Of a stretch of DNA of 8,550 nt, positions 1-6,297 are shown in pieces; the first letter of the stretch is position 1, and every line of letters begins with the position of its first letter. The notes below the pieces were generated by a model. The model was not told the DNA's origin, did no database searches, and saw only the letters and a program-made list of their open reading frames with translations. The stretch is from Rhodanobacteraceae bacterium UBA703 (lineage in GTDB: Bacteria > Pseudomonadota > Gammaproteobacteria > Xanthomonadales > Rhodanobacteraceae): contig DBMH01000253.1 in NCBI GenBank assembly GCA_002297645.1, positions 1 through 8,550 on the forward strand, written 5' to 3'. The position numbers and the translations under genes are program-made.

Positions 1-202
1 CCGCCTCGGCGACGGCGACACCGGCATCGACGCCGGCCGGTTGCGCAAGGCCGACGAGGCCGAGCGCGCGCTGCGCCTGGCCGCCCTGCGCGCCGAACGC
101 AGCGAGATCTTCGCGCTCGCGCGCCGCCACCACCTGTCCGACGACCTCGCGCGCAAGCTGGTGCGGGAGATCGACCTGGTCGAGTCGCGCTACCAGTCCT
201 GA
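1..202 (+). CDS. C-terminal fragment, probable CPA1-family Na+/H+ (cation/proton) antiporter
   Basis: The reading frame enters from the left edge (first full codon at base 2) and ends at TGA 200-202, giving the last 66 residues of a larger protein. The visible part is a soluble, charged helical tail rich in Ala, Arg, Leu and Glu. Its end has the pattern AERSEIFALARRHHLSDD, then a KLVREIDL segment and a final ESRY. That arrangement (a helix with Arg/Glu, a short linker with a Ser-Asp start, then a 'hyphobic-REIDL-E' helix) resembles the cytoplasmic C-terminus of bacterial CPA1 sodium/proton antiporters, which export Na+ in exchange for H+ at the inner membrane. No membrane segment or ion-binding residue lies inside the window, so the assignment rests on tail similarity recalled from the family. 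Another protein with a coiled-coil end is possible. The next gene starts 68 bp downstream on the same strand. Confidence 0.5.
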   Translation, partial: RLGDGDTGIDAGRLRKADEAERALRLAALRAERSEIFALARRHHLSDDLARKLVREIDLVESRYQS

Positions 203-257
203 GCCGCGCCGACGCTCTCCCGATCGAGCCGCCTGCGGCAGCGCACCACAGTTCCGC

Positions 258-263
258 TACCAT
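258..263 (+). promoter_or_regulatory. Candidate -10 box (TACCAT) for a leaderless transcript
   Basis: TACCAT fits the relaxed TAnnnT form of a sigma-70 -10 element common in GC-rich bacteria. It ends 7 nt before the ATG at 271, so transcription would start at or next to the start codon and leave no 5' leader. Consistent with this, no Shine-Dalgarno sequence is seen before that ATG. No good -35 hexamer is visible 16-18 bp upstream, so this is a pattern-based proposal. Confidence 0.4.
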
Positions 264-270
264 TGCGCGC

Positions 271-1074
271 ATGAGTCGCGCCATCGAATCGTCCGCATCC
301 TCCCTCCCGCGCGACCGCCTGCGCCCGCTGCGCTACGCCGTCCGCATCCCGCTGCTGCTGCTGCACGCGCTCGTCGCCGTGCCGCTGGCGCTGCTCGCCC
401 TGAATCCCCTCTCCGCCCGCCTGCGCATCGGCCGCGACACGTTCGAGAAGGCCGCGATCCGCTGGTGGTCCGGCCGGCTCGTGCGCCTGTTCGGTTTCCG
501 CATCCGCCGCTTCGGCGAGCCGCTGCCGGGCGCGGTGCTGTACGTCGCCAACCACATCTCGTGGCTCGACATCGAGTTGATGCACAGCCAGCGCCCGGTC
601 AACTTCGTCGCCAAGAGCGAAATCGCCGGCTGGCCCTTCGTCGGCTGGCTGGCGGCCCGTGCCGGCACGATCTTCCATCGCCGCGGCAACACCGATTCGC
701 TCGCCACGGTCATGGCGACCGTGGTCGAGCGCCTGCGCGCCGGCGAACCGGTCGGCGTGTTCCCCGAAGGCGGCAGCGGCCACGGCAGCAAGGTCGGCAC
801 CTTCCACGCGCGCATCTTCCAGACCGCGCTCGACGCGGACGTTCCGGTGCAGCCGGTCGCGCTGCGCTACGGCCGCGACGGCCGGCAGGATCCCGGCGTG
901 CCGTTCGGCGTGAAGGAGAGCTTCTTCGCCAACGTCTGGCGCGTACTCGGCGGTGCACGCCTGGATGCCGAGATCCACTACCTCGAGCCGGTCGCGCCGA
1001 CACCGGACGCGCGCCGTCGCATGGCGGAGGAGAGTCGCGCGCGCATCGTGCAGGTGCTCGGCTACGGCGACTGA
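271..1074 (+). CDS. Lysophospholipid acyltransferase (PlsC-like 1-acyl-glycerol-3-phosphate acyltransferase family)
   Basis: This 267-residue protein belongs to the PlsC/LPLAT family, which transfers an acyl chain from acyl-ACP or acyl-CoA to a lysophospholipid at the inner membrane. All family motifs are present in order. The catalytic HX4D box is NHISWLD (residues 94-100, His95 and Asp100). A glycerol-phosphate-binding region, GTIFHRRGN, lies at 132-140. The FPEG motif is at 164-167 within FPEGGSG, and the late VPVQPVAL motif is at 191-198. A hydrophobic, probably membrane-inserted segment spans about residues 24-46. Length is normal for the family. The ATG at 271 is preferred because it precedes the hydrophobic segment and follows a -10-like box at leaderless spacing. 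The stop overlaps the next start (TGATG), implying co-translation with the hydrolase. The exact acceptor (lysophosphatidic acid or another lysolipid, including an ornithine-lipid precursor) cannot be read from the sequence, so no symbol is assigned. Confidence 0.92.
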   Translation: MSRAIESSASSLPRDRLRPLRYAVRIPLLLLHALVAVPLALLALNPLSARLRIGRDTFEKAAIRWWSGRLVRLFGFRIRRFGEPLPGAVLYVANHISWLDIELMHSQRPVNFVAKSEIAGWPFVGWLAARAGTIFHRRGNTDSLATVMATVVERLRAGEPVGVFPEGGSGHGSKVGTFHARIFQTALDADVPVQPVALRYGRDGRQDPGVPFGVKESFFANVWRVLGGARLDAEIHYLEPVAPTPDARRRMAEESRARIVQVLGYGD

Positions 1075-2069
1075 TGCGGATGGTCCCGAACGCCGCCGAT
1101 TTCGCGCCGCCGCGCGTGCTGCGCAATCCCCACCTGCAGTCGATCCTGGCCTCGACCGGACCGCGCCGCTGGCGCGCGCTGGTCGGCAATCCGCTCGACG
1201 CCGGCGCGGTCGAACACGTGCTCGACTGCGGTGACGGCGTACGCCTGCAGGGCTTCCACAATGCGCAGGCGGCCCGGCCGCAGGCGCGAGGCCTCGTCGT
1301 GCTGCTGCACGGCTGGGAGGGCAGCGCCCGCTCGACCTACATGCTGCACACCGGCGCGCGCCTGCTCGCCGAAGGCTTCGACGTGTTCCGCCTGAACTTC
1401 CGCGACCACGGCGATACGCACCACCTCAACCGCGAGCTGTTCCACTCCTGCCGCATCGACGAGGTCGTCGGGGCGGTCGCCGAGGTGGCCCGGCGGTTCC
1501 CGTCGCCGCGACTCGCGCTGGCCGGGTATTCGCTCGGCGGCAACTTCGCGCTGCGCGTCGCCCTGCGTGCCCCCGCCGCGGGCATTCCGCTCGACCGGAT
1601 CGTCGCCGTGTGCCCGCTGGTCAATCCACGTACCGGCCTGTACGCGCTCGAGGACGCGCCGCGCTTCTACGAGCGCTATTTCCTGCACAAGTGGCGCGGC
1701 TCGCTGCAGCGCAAGCAGCGGCTGTTTCCCGATGCGGAACTGTTCACGACGGCCGAACTCGGCGGCAGCCTGCGCGAACTCACGCGCGCCATGGTGCTGC
1801 GCCACACCGGCTTCGGCTCGCTCGACGCCTACCTCGACGGCTATTCGGTCGCCGGCGACGCGCTCGCCGGCCTGCGCATCCCCGCGAACCTGCTGACTGC
1901 CGCCGACGACCCGGTCATCCCGATCGACGACTTCCGCTCGCTCGCGCTGCCGCCGCAGGTCCGGCTCGATGTGGCGCCGCACGGCGGCCATTGCGGCTTC
2001 ATTCACGGCTTCTCGATGCGCGGCTTCGCCGAGGAGTACGTCGCGCAGCGATTGCTGCGCGACGACTGA
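1074..2069 (+). CDS. Alpha/beta-fold hydrolase, YheT-like (COG0429 type)
   Basis: This 331-residue alpha/beta hydrolase has a complete apparent catalytic triad. The nucleophile elbow is GYSLGGN at residues 151-157 (Ser153), the acid is in AADDPVIP (Asp278 or Asp279), and the base is His306 in HGGHCGF. An oxyanion-type HGWEGS segment sits at 79-84. The N-terminal pattern 'PP..LRNPHLQSIL' (about 12-25) is characteristic of the YheT/ABHD1-3-like group, whose members are esterases or lipases of mostly undefined substrate; eukaryotic relatives act on phospholipids and medium-chain esters. No signal peptide or membrane segment is evident, so it is probably cytoplasmic. The start overlaps the stop of the acyltransferase gene (ATG at 1074 inside TGATG); an in-frame ATG two codons later (1080) is an alternative. 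No independent Shine-Dalgarno is seen, which fits translational coupling. Pairing with a lysolipid acyltransferase suggests, as inference, a lipid or ester substrate. Confidence 0.9.
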   Translation: MRMVPNAADFAPPRVLRNPHLQSILASTGPRRWRALVGNPLDAGAVEHVLDCGDGVRLQGFHNAQAARPQARGLVVLLHGWEGSARSTYMLHTGARLLAEGFDVFRLNFRDHGDTHHLNRELFHSCRIDEVVGAVAEVARRFPSPRLALAGYSLGGNFALRVALRAPAAGIPLDRIVAVCPLVNPRTGLYALEDAPRFYERYFLHKWRGSLQRKQRLFPDAELFTTAELGGSLRELTRAMVLRHTGFGSLDAYLDGYSVAGDALAGLRIPANLLTAADDPVIPIDDFRSLALPPQVRLDVAPHGGHCGFIHGFSMRGFAEEYVAQRLLRDD

Positions 2070-2233
2070 ATCAGGGGCCCGGAAGTCTCGGCGCGTGTCT
2101 CCTTTCGCGCGAGAACCGACCGTCGCGGAAACCTCCTCCGAAGGCAGGAAATCCCCGACACGACAGGCCACGACGTTCGTCGGGAGCCAGTCACGCACTA
2201 CCGCGCCCTCGTAGCTCGCGGCCGTGCGTGCGC

Positions 2234-2344
2234 CCCACCCTCGAGTGCAGTTCTACAACATGAATTGCCGGGGCCGGTTCGCGTACCCACACCGCCTGAT
2301 CAGCGCACAACTCGACGACGTCCATACGCGACCCACCCTCGAGT
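2234..2344. repeat. Pair of 13-bp direct repeats (CCCACCCTCGAGT), 98 bp apart
   Basis: CCCACCCTCGAGT occurs exactly at 2234-2246 and again at 2332-2344. Similarity extends slightly upstream (CGCC against CGAC). Each copy contains the palindrome CTCGAG. The 98-bp offset is not a multiple of three, so the repeat does not reflect a repeated peptide in one frame. It could be a remnant of a duplication, a pair of protein-binding sites, or chance in a GC-rich spacer. Confidence 0.45.
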
Positions 2345-2465
2345 ACGGTGAAGACGGTGTCGCAGCTGGGCTGGACGTCGGCAATGGGGTATCCGATCCT
2401 GCCCCGCCCGCAGCGGAGACGGGCGCCGGCCGGACACCGGAGAATCCCGCGCTGCAACCATCGAA

Positions 2466-2486
2466 TGCCTCCCGATCCCGGAGGCA
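2466..2486 (-). terminator. Hairpin just after the ATPase stop, candidate terminator
   Basis: TGCCTCC (2466-2472) and GGAGGCA (2480-2486) form a perfect 7-bp stem with a 7-nt loop. It begins 2 nt downstream of the minus-strand ATPase stop codon (2489-2491). In the minus-strand transcript the stem is followed by UUCGAUGG rather than a clean U-tract, so it is a weak intrinsic terminator or a 3'-end stabilising stem. Confidence 0.45.
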
Positions 2487-2488
2487 CC

Positions 2489-3973
2489 TCAATCCGCCGG
2501 CACCGTGCGGCCGCGCGCCCACTCGCGCAGGCCCGCGACGCGCTCGGCCATCAATACGGACAGCGGGCGCGTGGTGCGCGCCTCTTCCATCAGCTGCGCC
2601 TGCGTCGGCGGCGCCTTGCCGCCGACCGCGGCGTACAGCGCGGCGACCACGATCTGTTCGACCTCGGCGCCGGAGTAGCCTTCCGTCGCCCCGGCCAGCG
2701 CGTCGAGGTCGTAGTCGTCGGCGCGAAGCTCGCGCCGCGCGAGATGCAGGCGGAAGATCTCCGCCCGCGTGGCCGCGTCCGGCAGGTCGACGAAGAAGAC
2801 CTCGTCGAAACGGCCCTTGCGCAGCAATTCCGCCGGCAACGCCTGCACGTCGTTCGCGGTGGCGACCAGGAACACCGGCGCCTTGCGCTCGGCCATCCAG
2901 GTCAGCAGATAGCCCATCACGCGTCGCGAGACACCGTCGTCGGCGTCGCCGGAGCCGGCGAGCGCCTTCTCGATCTCGTCGATCCAGAGCACGCAGGGCG
3001 CGAGCTGTTCCGCGCTCCGCAGCGCCTCGCGCAGGTTGCGCTCCGTCTCGCCGTGGTACTTGTTGTAGAGCGAACCGAAATCGAGCCGCAGCAGCGGCAC
3101 GCCGAAGCCCCCGGCCGTGGCTTTCGCGGCGAGGCTCTTGCCGCAGCCCTGCACGCCGAGCAGCAGCATCCCCCTGGGCGGATCGAGCCGGACCGGCAGC
3201 TTCTCGCCGAGGAAGGCCGCGCGGCGCTGCGCGATCCACTGTTTGAGCCGCGCGAGACCGGCGACGCCCGTGAACTGCGCCGTCTCGTACTCGAAGTGCA
3301 GCAGCCCGTCGCGGTCGAGCAGGGCGACCTTGAGGCGCGCCAGTTCGGGCAGGTCGGCCGCGGTGAGCGCCCCGTCGTCCCAGATCAGCTTGCGCACGAT
3401 GCGGCGTGCGTCGTCGAGCCCGAGCCCCTGCAGGTTGCGCACGATCGCACGCGCGGCCTCCGCGTCGACGACGACACGGCGACCACCGTTCTCGCGCGAG
3501 TACGCGAACGCCTCCGCCCGCACGAGATCGGCAAGGGCTTTCGAGTCCGGCGGGGCGAACTGGAAGCGCGTGACGACGGCGGCGAGCTCGGCCGGCAGCT
3601 CGTAGCCGGTGCCGACCAGGACCAGCGTGTGCTCGGAGCAGTCCTGCCGCTGCAGGATCTCGCGCAGCAGGCGCACCGTCATCGGGTAGCGCAGGTACGG
3701 CTGGAAATCGAGCAGCAGGTAGACGCCCGGCGCCCGCTGGCGCTTGATCCATTGCAGCATCAGGGTCGCGTCGGGCGGCGCGTCCTCGTCGTCGGCGAGG
3801 TCGAGATCGAGGCGGCGCAGGCCGTCGGTGATGCTCCAGCGGTAGAAGGGCCGCAAGGACTGCACGATCGCGTGGCGGAAGCCGTCGACGACCTGCGTCT
3901 CGGCGACCGACTCGACCAGCAGCAAGGGCGTGCGCGCGCGCAGCAGCGCGACGAGATCCTGTTGGTCGGTCAT
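2489..3973 (-). CDS. AAA+ ATPase, Ycf46-like (COG0464)
   Basis: This 494-residue protein has an N-terminal region (about 1-230) like that of Ycf46-type proteins, beginning with a segment on 'handling' of Arg/Leu-rich helices and including LLLDF near 86-90, followed by a classical AAA module. The Walker A motif is GVQGCGKS (273-280, Lys279). Walker B is CVLWIDEIEKAL (327-338, Asp332 and Glu333). Sensor 1 is Asn374 in ATANDV. The second region of homology, LLRKGRFDE, carries two arginine-finger candidates (Arg385, Arg388). A SGAE sensor-2-type motif follows at 434-437. All ATPase residues appear intact, so it should hydrolyse ATP and probably forms a ring. It is soluble, with no signal peptide. 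Ycf46 relatives occur in plastids and cyanobacteria, where a role in inorganic-carbon use has been reported, and in many non-phototrophs, where the role is unknown. It has no co-directional neighbour here. No clear Shine-Dalgarno precedes the ATG, but the reading frame and N-terminal hydrophobic pattern support this start. Confidence 0.9.
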   Translation of the reverse strand: MTDQQDLVALLRARTPLLLVESVAETQVVDGFRHAIVQSLRPFYRWSITDGLRRLDLDLADDEDAPPDATLMLQWIKRQRAPGVYLLLDFQPYLRYPMTVRLLREILQRQDCSEHTLVLVGTGYELPAELAAVVTRFQFAPPDSKALADLVRAEAFAYSRENGGRRVVVDAEAARAIVRNLQGLGLDDARRIVRKLIWDDGALTAADLPELARLKVALLDRDGLLHFEYETAQFTGVAGLARLKQWIAQRRAAFLGEKLPVRLDPPRGMLLLGVQGCGKSLAAKATAGGFGVPLLRLDFGSLYNKYHGETERNLREALRSAEQLAPCVLWIDEIEKALAGSGDADDGVSRRVMGYLLTWMAERKAPVFLVATANDVQALPAELLRKGRFDEVFFVDLPDAATRAEIFRLHLARRELRADDYDLDALAGATEGYSGAEVEQIVVAALYAAVGGKAPPTQAQLMEEARTTRPLSVLMAERVAGLREWARGRTVPAD

Positions 3974-4092
3974 GGGGCGTCGTGAGCGGCTCGCGCAGCG
4001 GATCGGTGGCTTCGGGACCGGCAAGCCTACCATCGGCCGCCCGCGGCACCGACGTCGCCAGGGCCCACCGCGCCTGCGCCGCCGCCATCGGG

Positions 4093-4098
4093 CATAAT
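4093..4098 (+). promoter_or_regulatory. Candidate -10 box (CATAAT) for the TPR-sulfotransferase gene
   Basis: CATAAT matches the sigma-70 -10 consensus TATAAT at five of six positions and lies in the only A/T-rich patch of the 210-bp divergent spacer (GGCATAATTTCCC). Transcription would begin near 4105, giving a leader of about 80 nt. No recognisable -35 hexamer lies 16-18 bp upstream, so an activator or an extended contact may be needed, or the match may be chance. Confidence 0.4.
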
Positions 4099-4137
4099 TT
4101 CCCGTCTCGACCCCGGCCCCACGCGCCGGTCCGCCCT

Positions 4138-4155
4138 CGCCGGCACGCGCCGGCG
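4138..4155 (+). promoter_or_regulatory. Perfect 7-bp GC hairpin in the presumed 5' leader
   Basis: CGCCGGC (4138-4144) and GCCGGCG (4149-4155) form a perfect stem with the four-base loop ACGC, ending 28 nt before the ATG at 4184. If transcription starts near 4105, the stem lies inside the leader. A 10-bp direct repeat, CACGCGCCGG, at 4120-4129 and 4144-4153 overlaps it and could allow alternative pairing. There is no Shine-Dalgarno between the stem and the ATG. A regulatory role is inference only; GC-rich spacers form such stems often. Confidence 0.3.
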
Positions 4156-4183
4156 TTCCCGTCTCCGCCATCCGTCGCAGAAC

Positions 4184-6265
4184 ATGCTCAAAGAATCCAT
4201 CGAACTGCATCGCCAGGGCCGCTACGCCGAAGCCGAACAGGGTTATCGCGCCTGGATCGAAGAACACCCGAACGACGCCGACGCGATCCACACGCTCGGC
4301 CTGCTCAAGCACCAGACCGGCCAGACCGCCGAAGCGATTGAGCTGCTCGAGCGCGCGCACGGCATCGCGCCGGACGATGCGCGCATCGACCTCGGCCTCG
4401 CCTCGCTGCGCCTGCAGACCGGCGAACAGGATCTCGCCGCGCGCGGATTCGAGCGTGCGCTGTCGCTGAACCCGAACCTGGCCGGCGCGCACATCGGCCT
4501 CGGCCAGATCGCGCTCGCGCGCGGCGATCACAACGCGGCGGACCAGCACTTTCGCATCGCGCTGCGCGCCGACGAGGACCCGCATGCGCTGGCCGGCGTC
4601 GGCGCCGTGGCGCTGCATCGCGGCGACACGGAGACGGCATTGCGCAACCTCATGCGCGCCGCCGAGCTGGAACCGCAGTCGGCGCTGATCCAGTTCCTGC
4701 TCGGCCAGGCCTTCAGCCGCCGCGGCACCGGCGCGTTCGCCGAGCGCGCCTACGACAACGCCCTCAAGCTCGACCCGAACATGCACGCGGTGCGCGCGTG
4801 GTTGGCCGAGCACCTGATCCGTGACGGCCGCGCGGCCGAAGCCGAGCCGCAGTACCGGATCCTGCGCGACCTGCCGGGTTACGAACGCATCGCCCAGCTC
4901 GGCCTCGCCGACGTGGCGCGCGAGACGGGCCACAACGACGAAGCGATCGCGGGCTACGAAGCCGCGCTGGAGGCCGATCCGACCCTCTCCGGCCCGACGC
5001 GCGCCCTCGCGGTGTCGCTGGCCAGCCTCGGCCGCAACGACGACGTCGTGCGGGCCTACAGCCGCTATCTCGCGCACGTTCCCGACGACGACGAGATGCG
5101 CACGCTGCGCGCCGACGTCCTGATGCTGCTCGGCCACTGGCCGGACGCGCTGCTCGACCTGCGCATCCTCAGCGACCGCAATCCGCTCGACCACGGCGCG
5201 CGCTCGCGCCTGGCGATCGCCTCGGAGTACCTCGGCCTGCTCGACGAGGCGCGGACGCATGCCGCGAGCGTGCTGCTCGCGCGTCCCGACGACGCCGAGA
5301 TGCACCTGATCGAGATCCGCGCCCTGCTGCGCGAAGGCAAGGACGACGAGGCGCGCGCCGCGCTCGACGCCTTCGCCCGACTGCCGCTGACGGAGGGTCA
5401 GCAGCGCCTGCGCATGAACTATCTCGGCCGCCTGTACGACCGCTCCGGCGATACGGTCGCGGCGGTGCACGCCTTCATCGCCGCGCAATACGACTCGCTT
5501 TCGGCGATGCCGCCGCTGGACGCACCGAATCCGCAACTCGCCGAAGCCCTGGCCGAGGCGCCGGGCGCCCCCTGGACGGACGCGCCGGTGCTGCTGCTCG
5601 GCACGCCCGGCAGCGGCGTCGAGCGCATCGCCGAACTGCTCGCCGACCAGGCACCGACGCTCGGCGTGATGCGCGATCGCGCCTTCGACCCGTCGCGCGA
5701 CGACGAATTCAACTTCCCGCGCTTCCCTCACTATTGCGGCGACCTCGACGAGACCGAACGCGAGTCGCTGCGTCAACGCTACCTGCTGCCGCTGCGCCGC
5801 AGCGGCGTCGAAGTCGGGCGGCTGATCGTCGACTGGCTGCCGCGCTGGGATGCGCACCTGCTCGCCCTGGTGCGGCGCGCGATGCCGGGAACGCGCATCG
5901 TCATCGTCGAGCGCGATCCGCGCGACGAGCTGGTCAACTGGCTCGCCTTCGGCTTCATCTCGGGCTTCCCGTGCACGGACGCGGTCGAGTGCGCGAACTG
6001 GCTGGTACGGGCCCGGCAGCACCTGCACCACGGCGCGGAACTCGACGAACCGCGCCGCCTCGTCGTGAACGCCGACGCGGTGCTCGCCGACCCGGCCGGC
6101 GCGGGCGCGGAACTCGCGCGCTTCCTGGGCCTCGACGAACTGCGCCCGGGCGCACGCATCGCCTTCGGCGACCGCGTCATCGGCGGCTTGCCCGGCCGTT
6201 TCCCGGCCGGACACTGGCAGCACTACCGCGAGTCGCTGGCCGACGCGTTCACATTGCTGGAGTAG
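4184..6265 (+). CDS. TPR-repeat protein with C-terminal sulfotransferase-like domain
   Basis: This 693-residue fusion has two parts. Residues about 1-435 are tandem tetratricopeptide repeats, helical hairpins with the usual small/large residue spacing (for example G-RYAEAEQGYRAWIEEHPND near 12-31 and ALKLDPN near 193-199). They form a superhelical protein-binding scaffold. Residues about 467-690 resemble the sulfotransferase family, which moves sulfate from PAPS to a hydroxyl or amino group. The 3'-phosphate-binding motif is well kept as IVERDPRDE (574-582), and the closing GHWQHYRESL segment (676-685) is typical. The 5'-phosphosulfate loop is not: GTPGSGVERI (473-482) replaces the usual GxPRSGTT, so the loop Arg and the two Thr are missing. 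It may therefore bind a nucleotide poorly or have lost catalysis. No signal peptide or membrane span is seen. The ATG at 4184 begins directly with the first TPR helix; no Shine-Dalgarno is evident. TPR-sulfotransferase fusions are common in proteobacteria, usually with unknown substrate. Confidence 0.88.
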   Translation: MLKESIELHRQGRYAEAEQGYRAWIEEHPNDADAIHTLGLLKHQTGQTAEAIELLERAHGIAPDDARIDLGLASLRLQTGEQDLAARGFERALSLNPNLAGAHIGLGQIALARGDHNAADQHFRIALRADEDPHALAGVGAVALHRGDTETALRNLMRAAELEPQSALIQFLLGQAFSRRGTGAFAERAYDNALKLDPNMHAVRAWLAEHLIRDGRAAEAEPQYRILRDLPGYERIAQLGLADVARETGHNDEAIAGYEAALEADPTLSGPTRALAVSLASLGRNDDVVRAYSRYLAHVPDDDEMRTLRADVLMLLGHWPDALLDLRILSDRNPLDHGARSRLAIASEYLGLLDEARTHAASVLLARPDDAEMHLIEIRALLREGKDDEARAALDAFARLPLTEGQQRLRMNYLGRLYDRSGDTVAAVHAFIAAQYDSLSAMPPLDAPNPQLAEALAEAPGAPWTDAPVLLLGTPGSGVERIAELLADQAPTLGVMRDRAFDPSRDDEFNFPRFPHYCGDLDETERESLRQRYLLPLRRSGVEVGRLIVDWLPRWDAHLLALVRRAMPGTRIVIVERDPRDELVNWLAFGFISGFPCTDAVECANWLVRARQHLHHGAELDEPRRLVVNADAVLADPAGAGAELARFLGLDELRPGARIAFGDRVIGGLPGRFPAGHWQHYRESLADAFTLLE

Positions 6266-6284
6266 TGCGCCGCCGCAACGACGC

Positions 6285-6291
6285 AAGGAGG
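6285..6291 (+). promoter_or_regulatory. Strong Shine-Dalgarno (AAGGAGG) fixing the 6298 start
   Basis: AAGGAGG ends 6 nt before the ATG at 6298. It is a near-perfect anti-16S match and the only strong ribosome binding site seen in the window. It settles the start of the dehydrogenase, although the same frame stays open upstream through the end of the preceding gene. Confidence 0.85.
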
Positions 6292-6297
6292 TTCCGC

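Larger units (their letters stand above)
2070..2488. other. 419-bp intergenic region between convergent genes, no convincing gene
   Basis: This gap lies between the stop of the plus-strand hydrolase and the stop of the minus-strand ATPase. By rough counting its GC (about 67%) is a little below the flanking genes. It contains a 13-bp direct repeat (2234-2246 and 2332-2344) and a hairpin next to the ATPase stop (2466-2486). A minus-strand frame opening with GTG at 2487, one base after the ATPase stop, runs 98 codons to 2191. Its third-position GC is only about 70%, no better than the local background, and it matches no family I know. The two repeat copies also fall in different reading phases. 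I therefore do not call it a gene. No tRNA, IS end or CRISPR-like structure is seen. Confidence 0.55.

Noticed and set aside
229..240. Small inverted repeat GCCGC-CT-GCGGC after the antiporter stop
   Set aside because: The stem is only 4-5 bp with no U-tract, so it cannot be called a terminator.
1062..2198. Long minus-strand open frame opposite the hydrolase gene
   Set aside because: It is low-complexity Arg/Ala/Val-rich sequence antisense to a clearly conserved gene, the usual shadow effect in GC-rich DNA.
2191..2487. A 98-codon minus-strand frame directly following the ATPase stop
   Set aside because: It has no recognisable domain, its third-position GC is near background, it encodes the ATPase hairpin within its first codons, and the DNA repeat inside it is out of phase. 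Kept only as a low-level hint in the findings.
4024..4029. Possible -10 box (TAGGCT on the minus strand) for the ATPase gene
   Set aside because: Only three of six consensus positions match and there is no -35; too weak to annotate.
4001..6286. Minus-strand extension of the ATPase frame across the TPR-sulfotransferase gene
   Set aside because: The upstream part is antisense to a well-supported gene and has no family features. The ATPase family N-terminus begins at the ATG at 3973.
5734..6297. Upstream in-frame extension of the dehydrogenase
   Set aside because: It overlaps the sulfotransferase domain in another frame and is Arg/Ala-rich; the strong Shine-Dalgarno and export signal fix the start at 6298.
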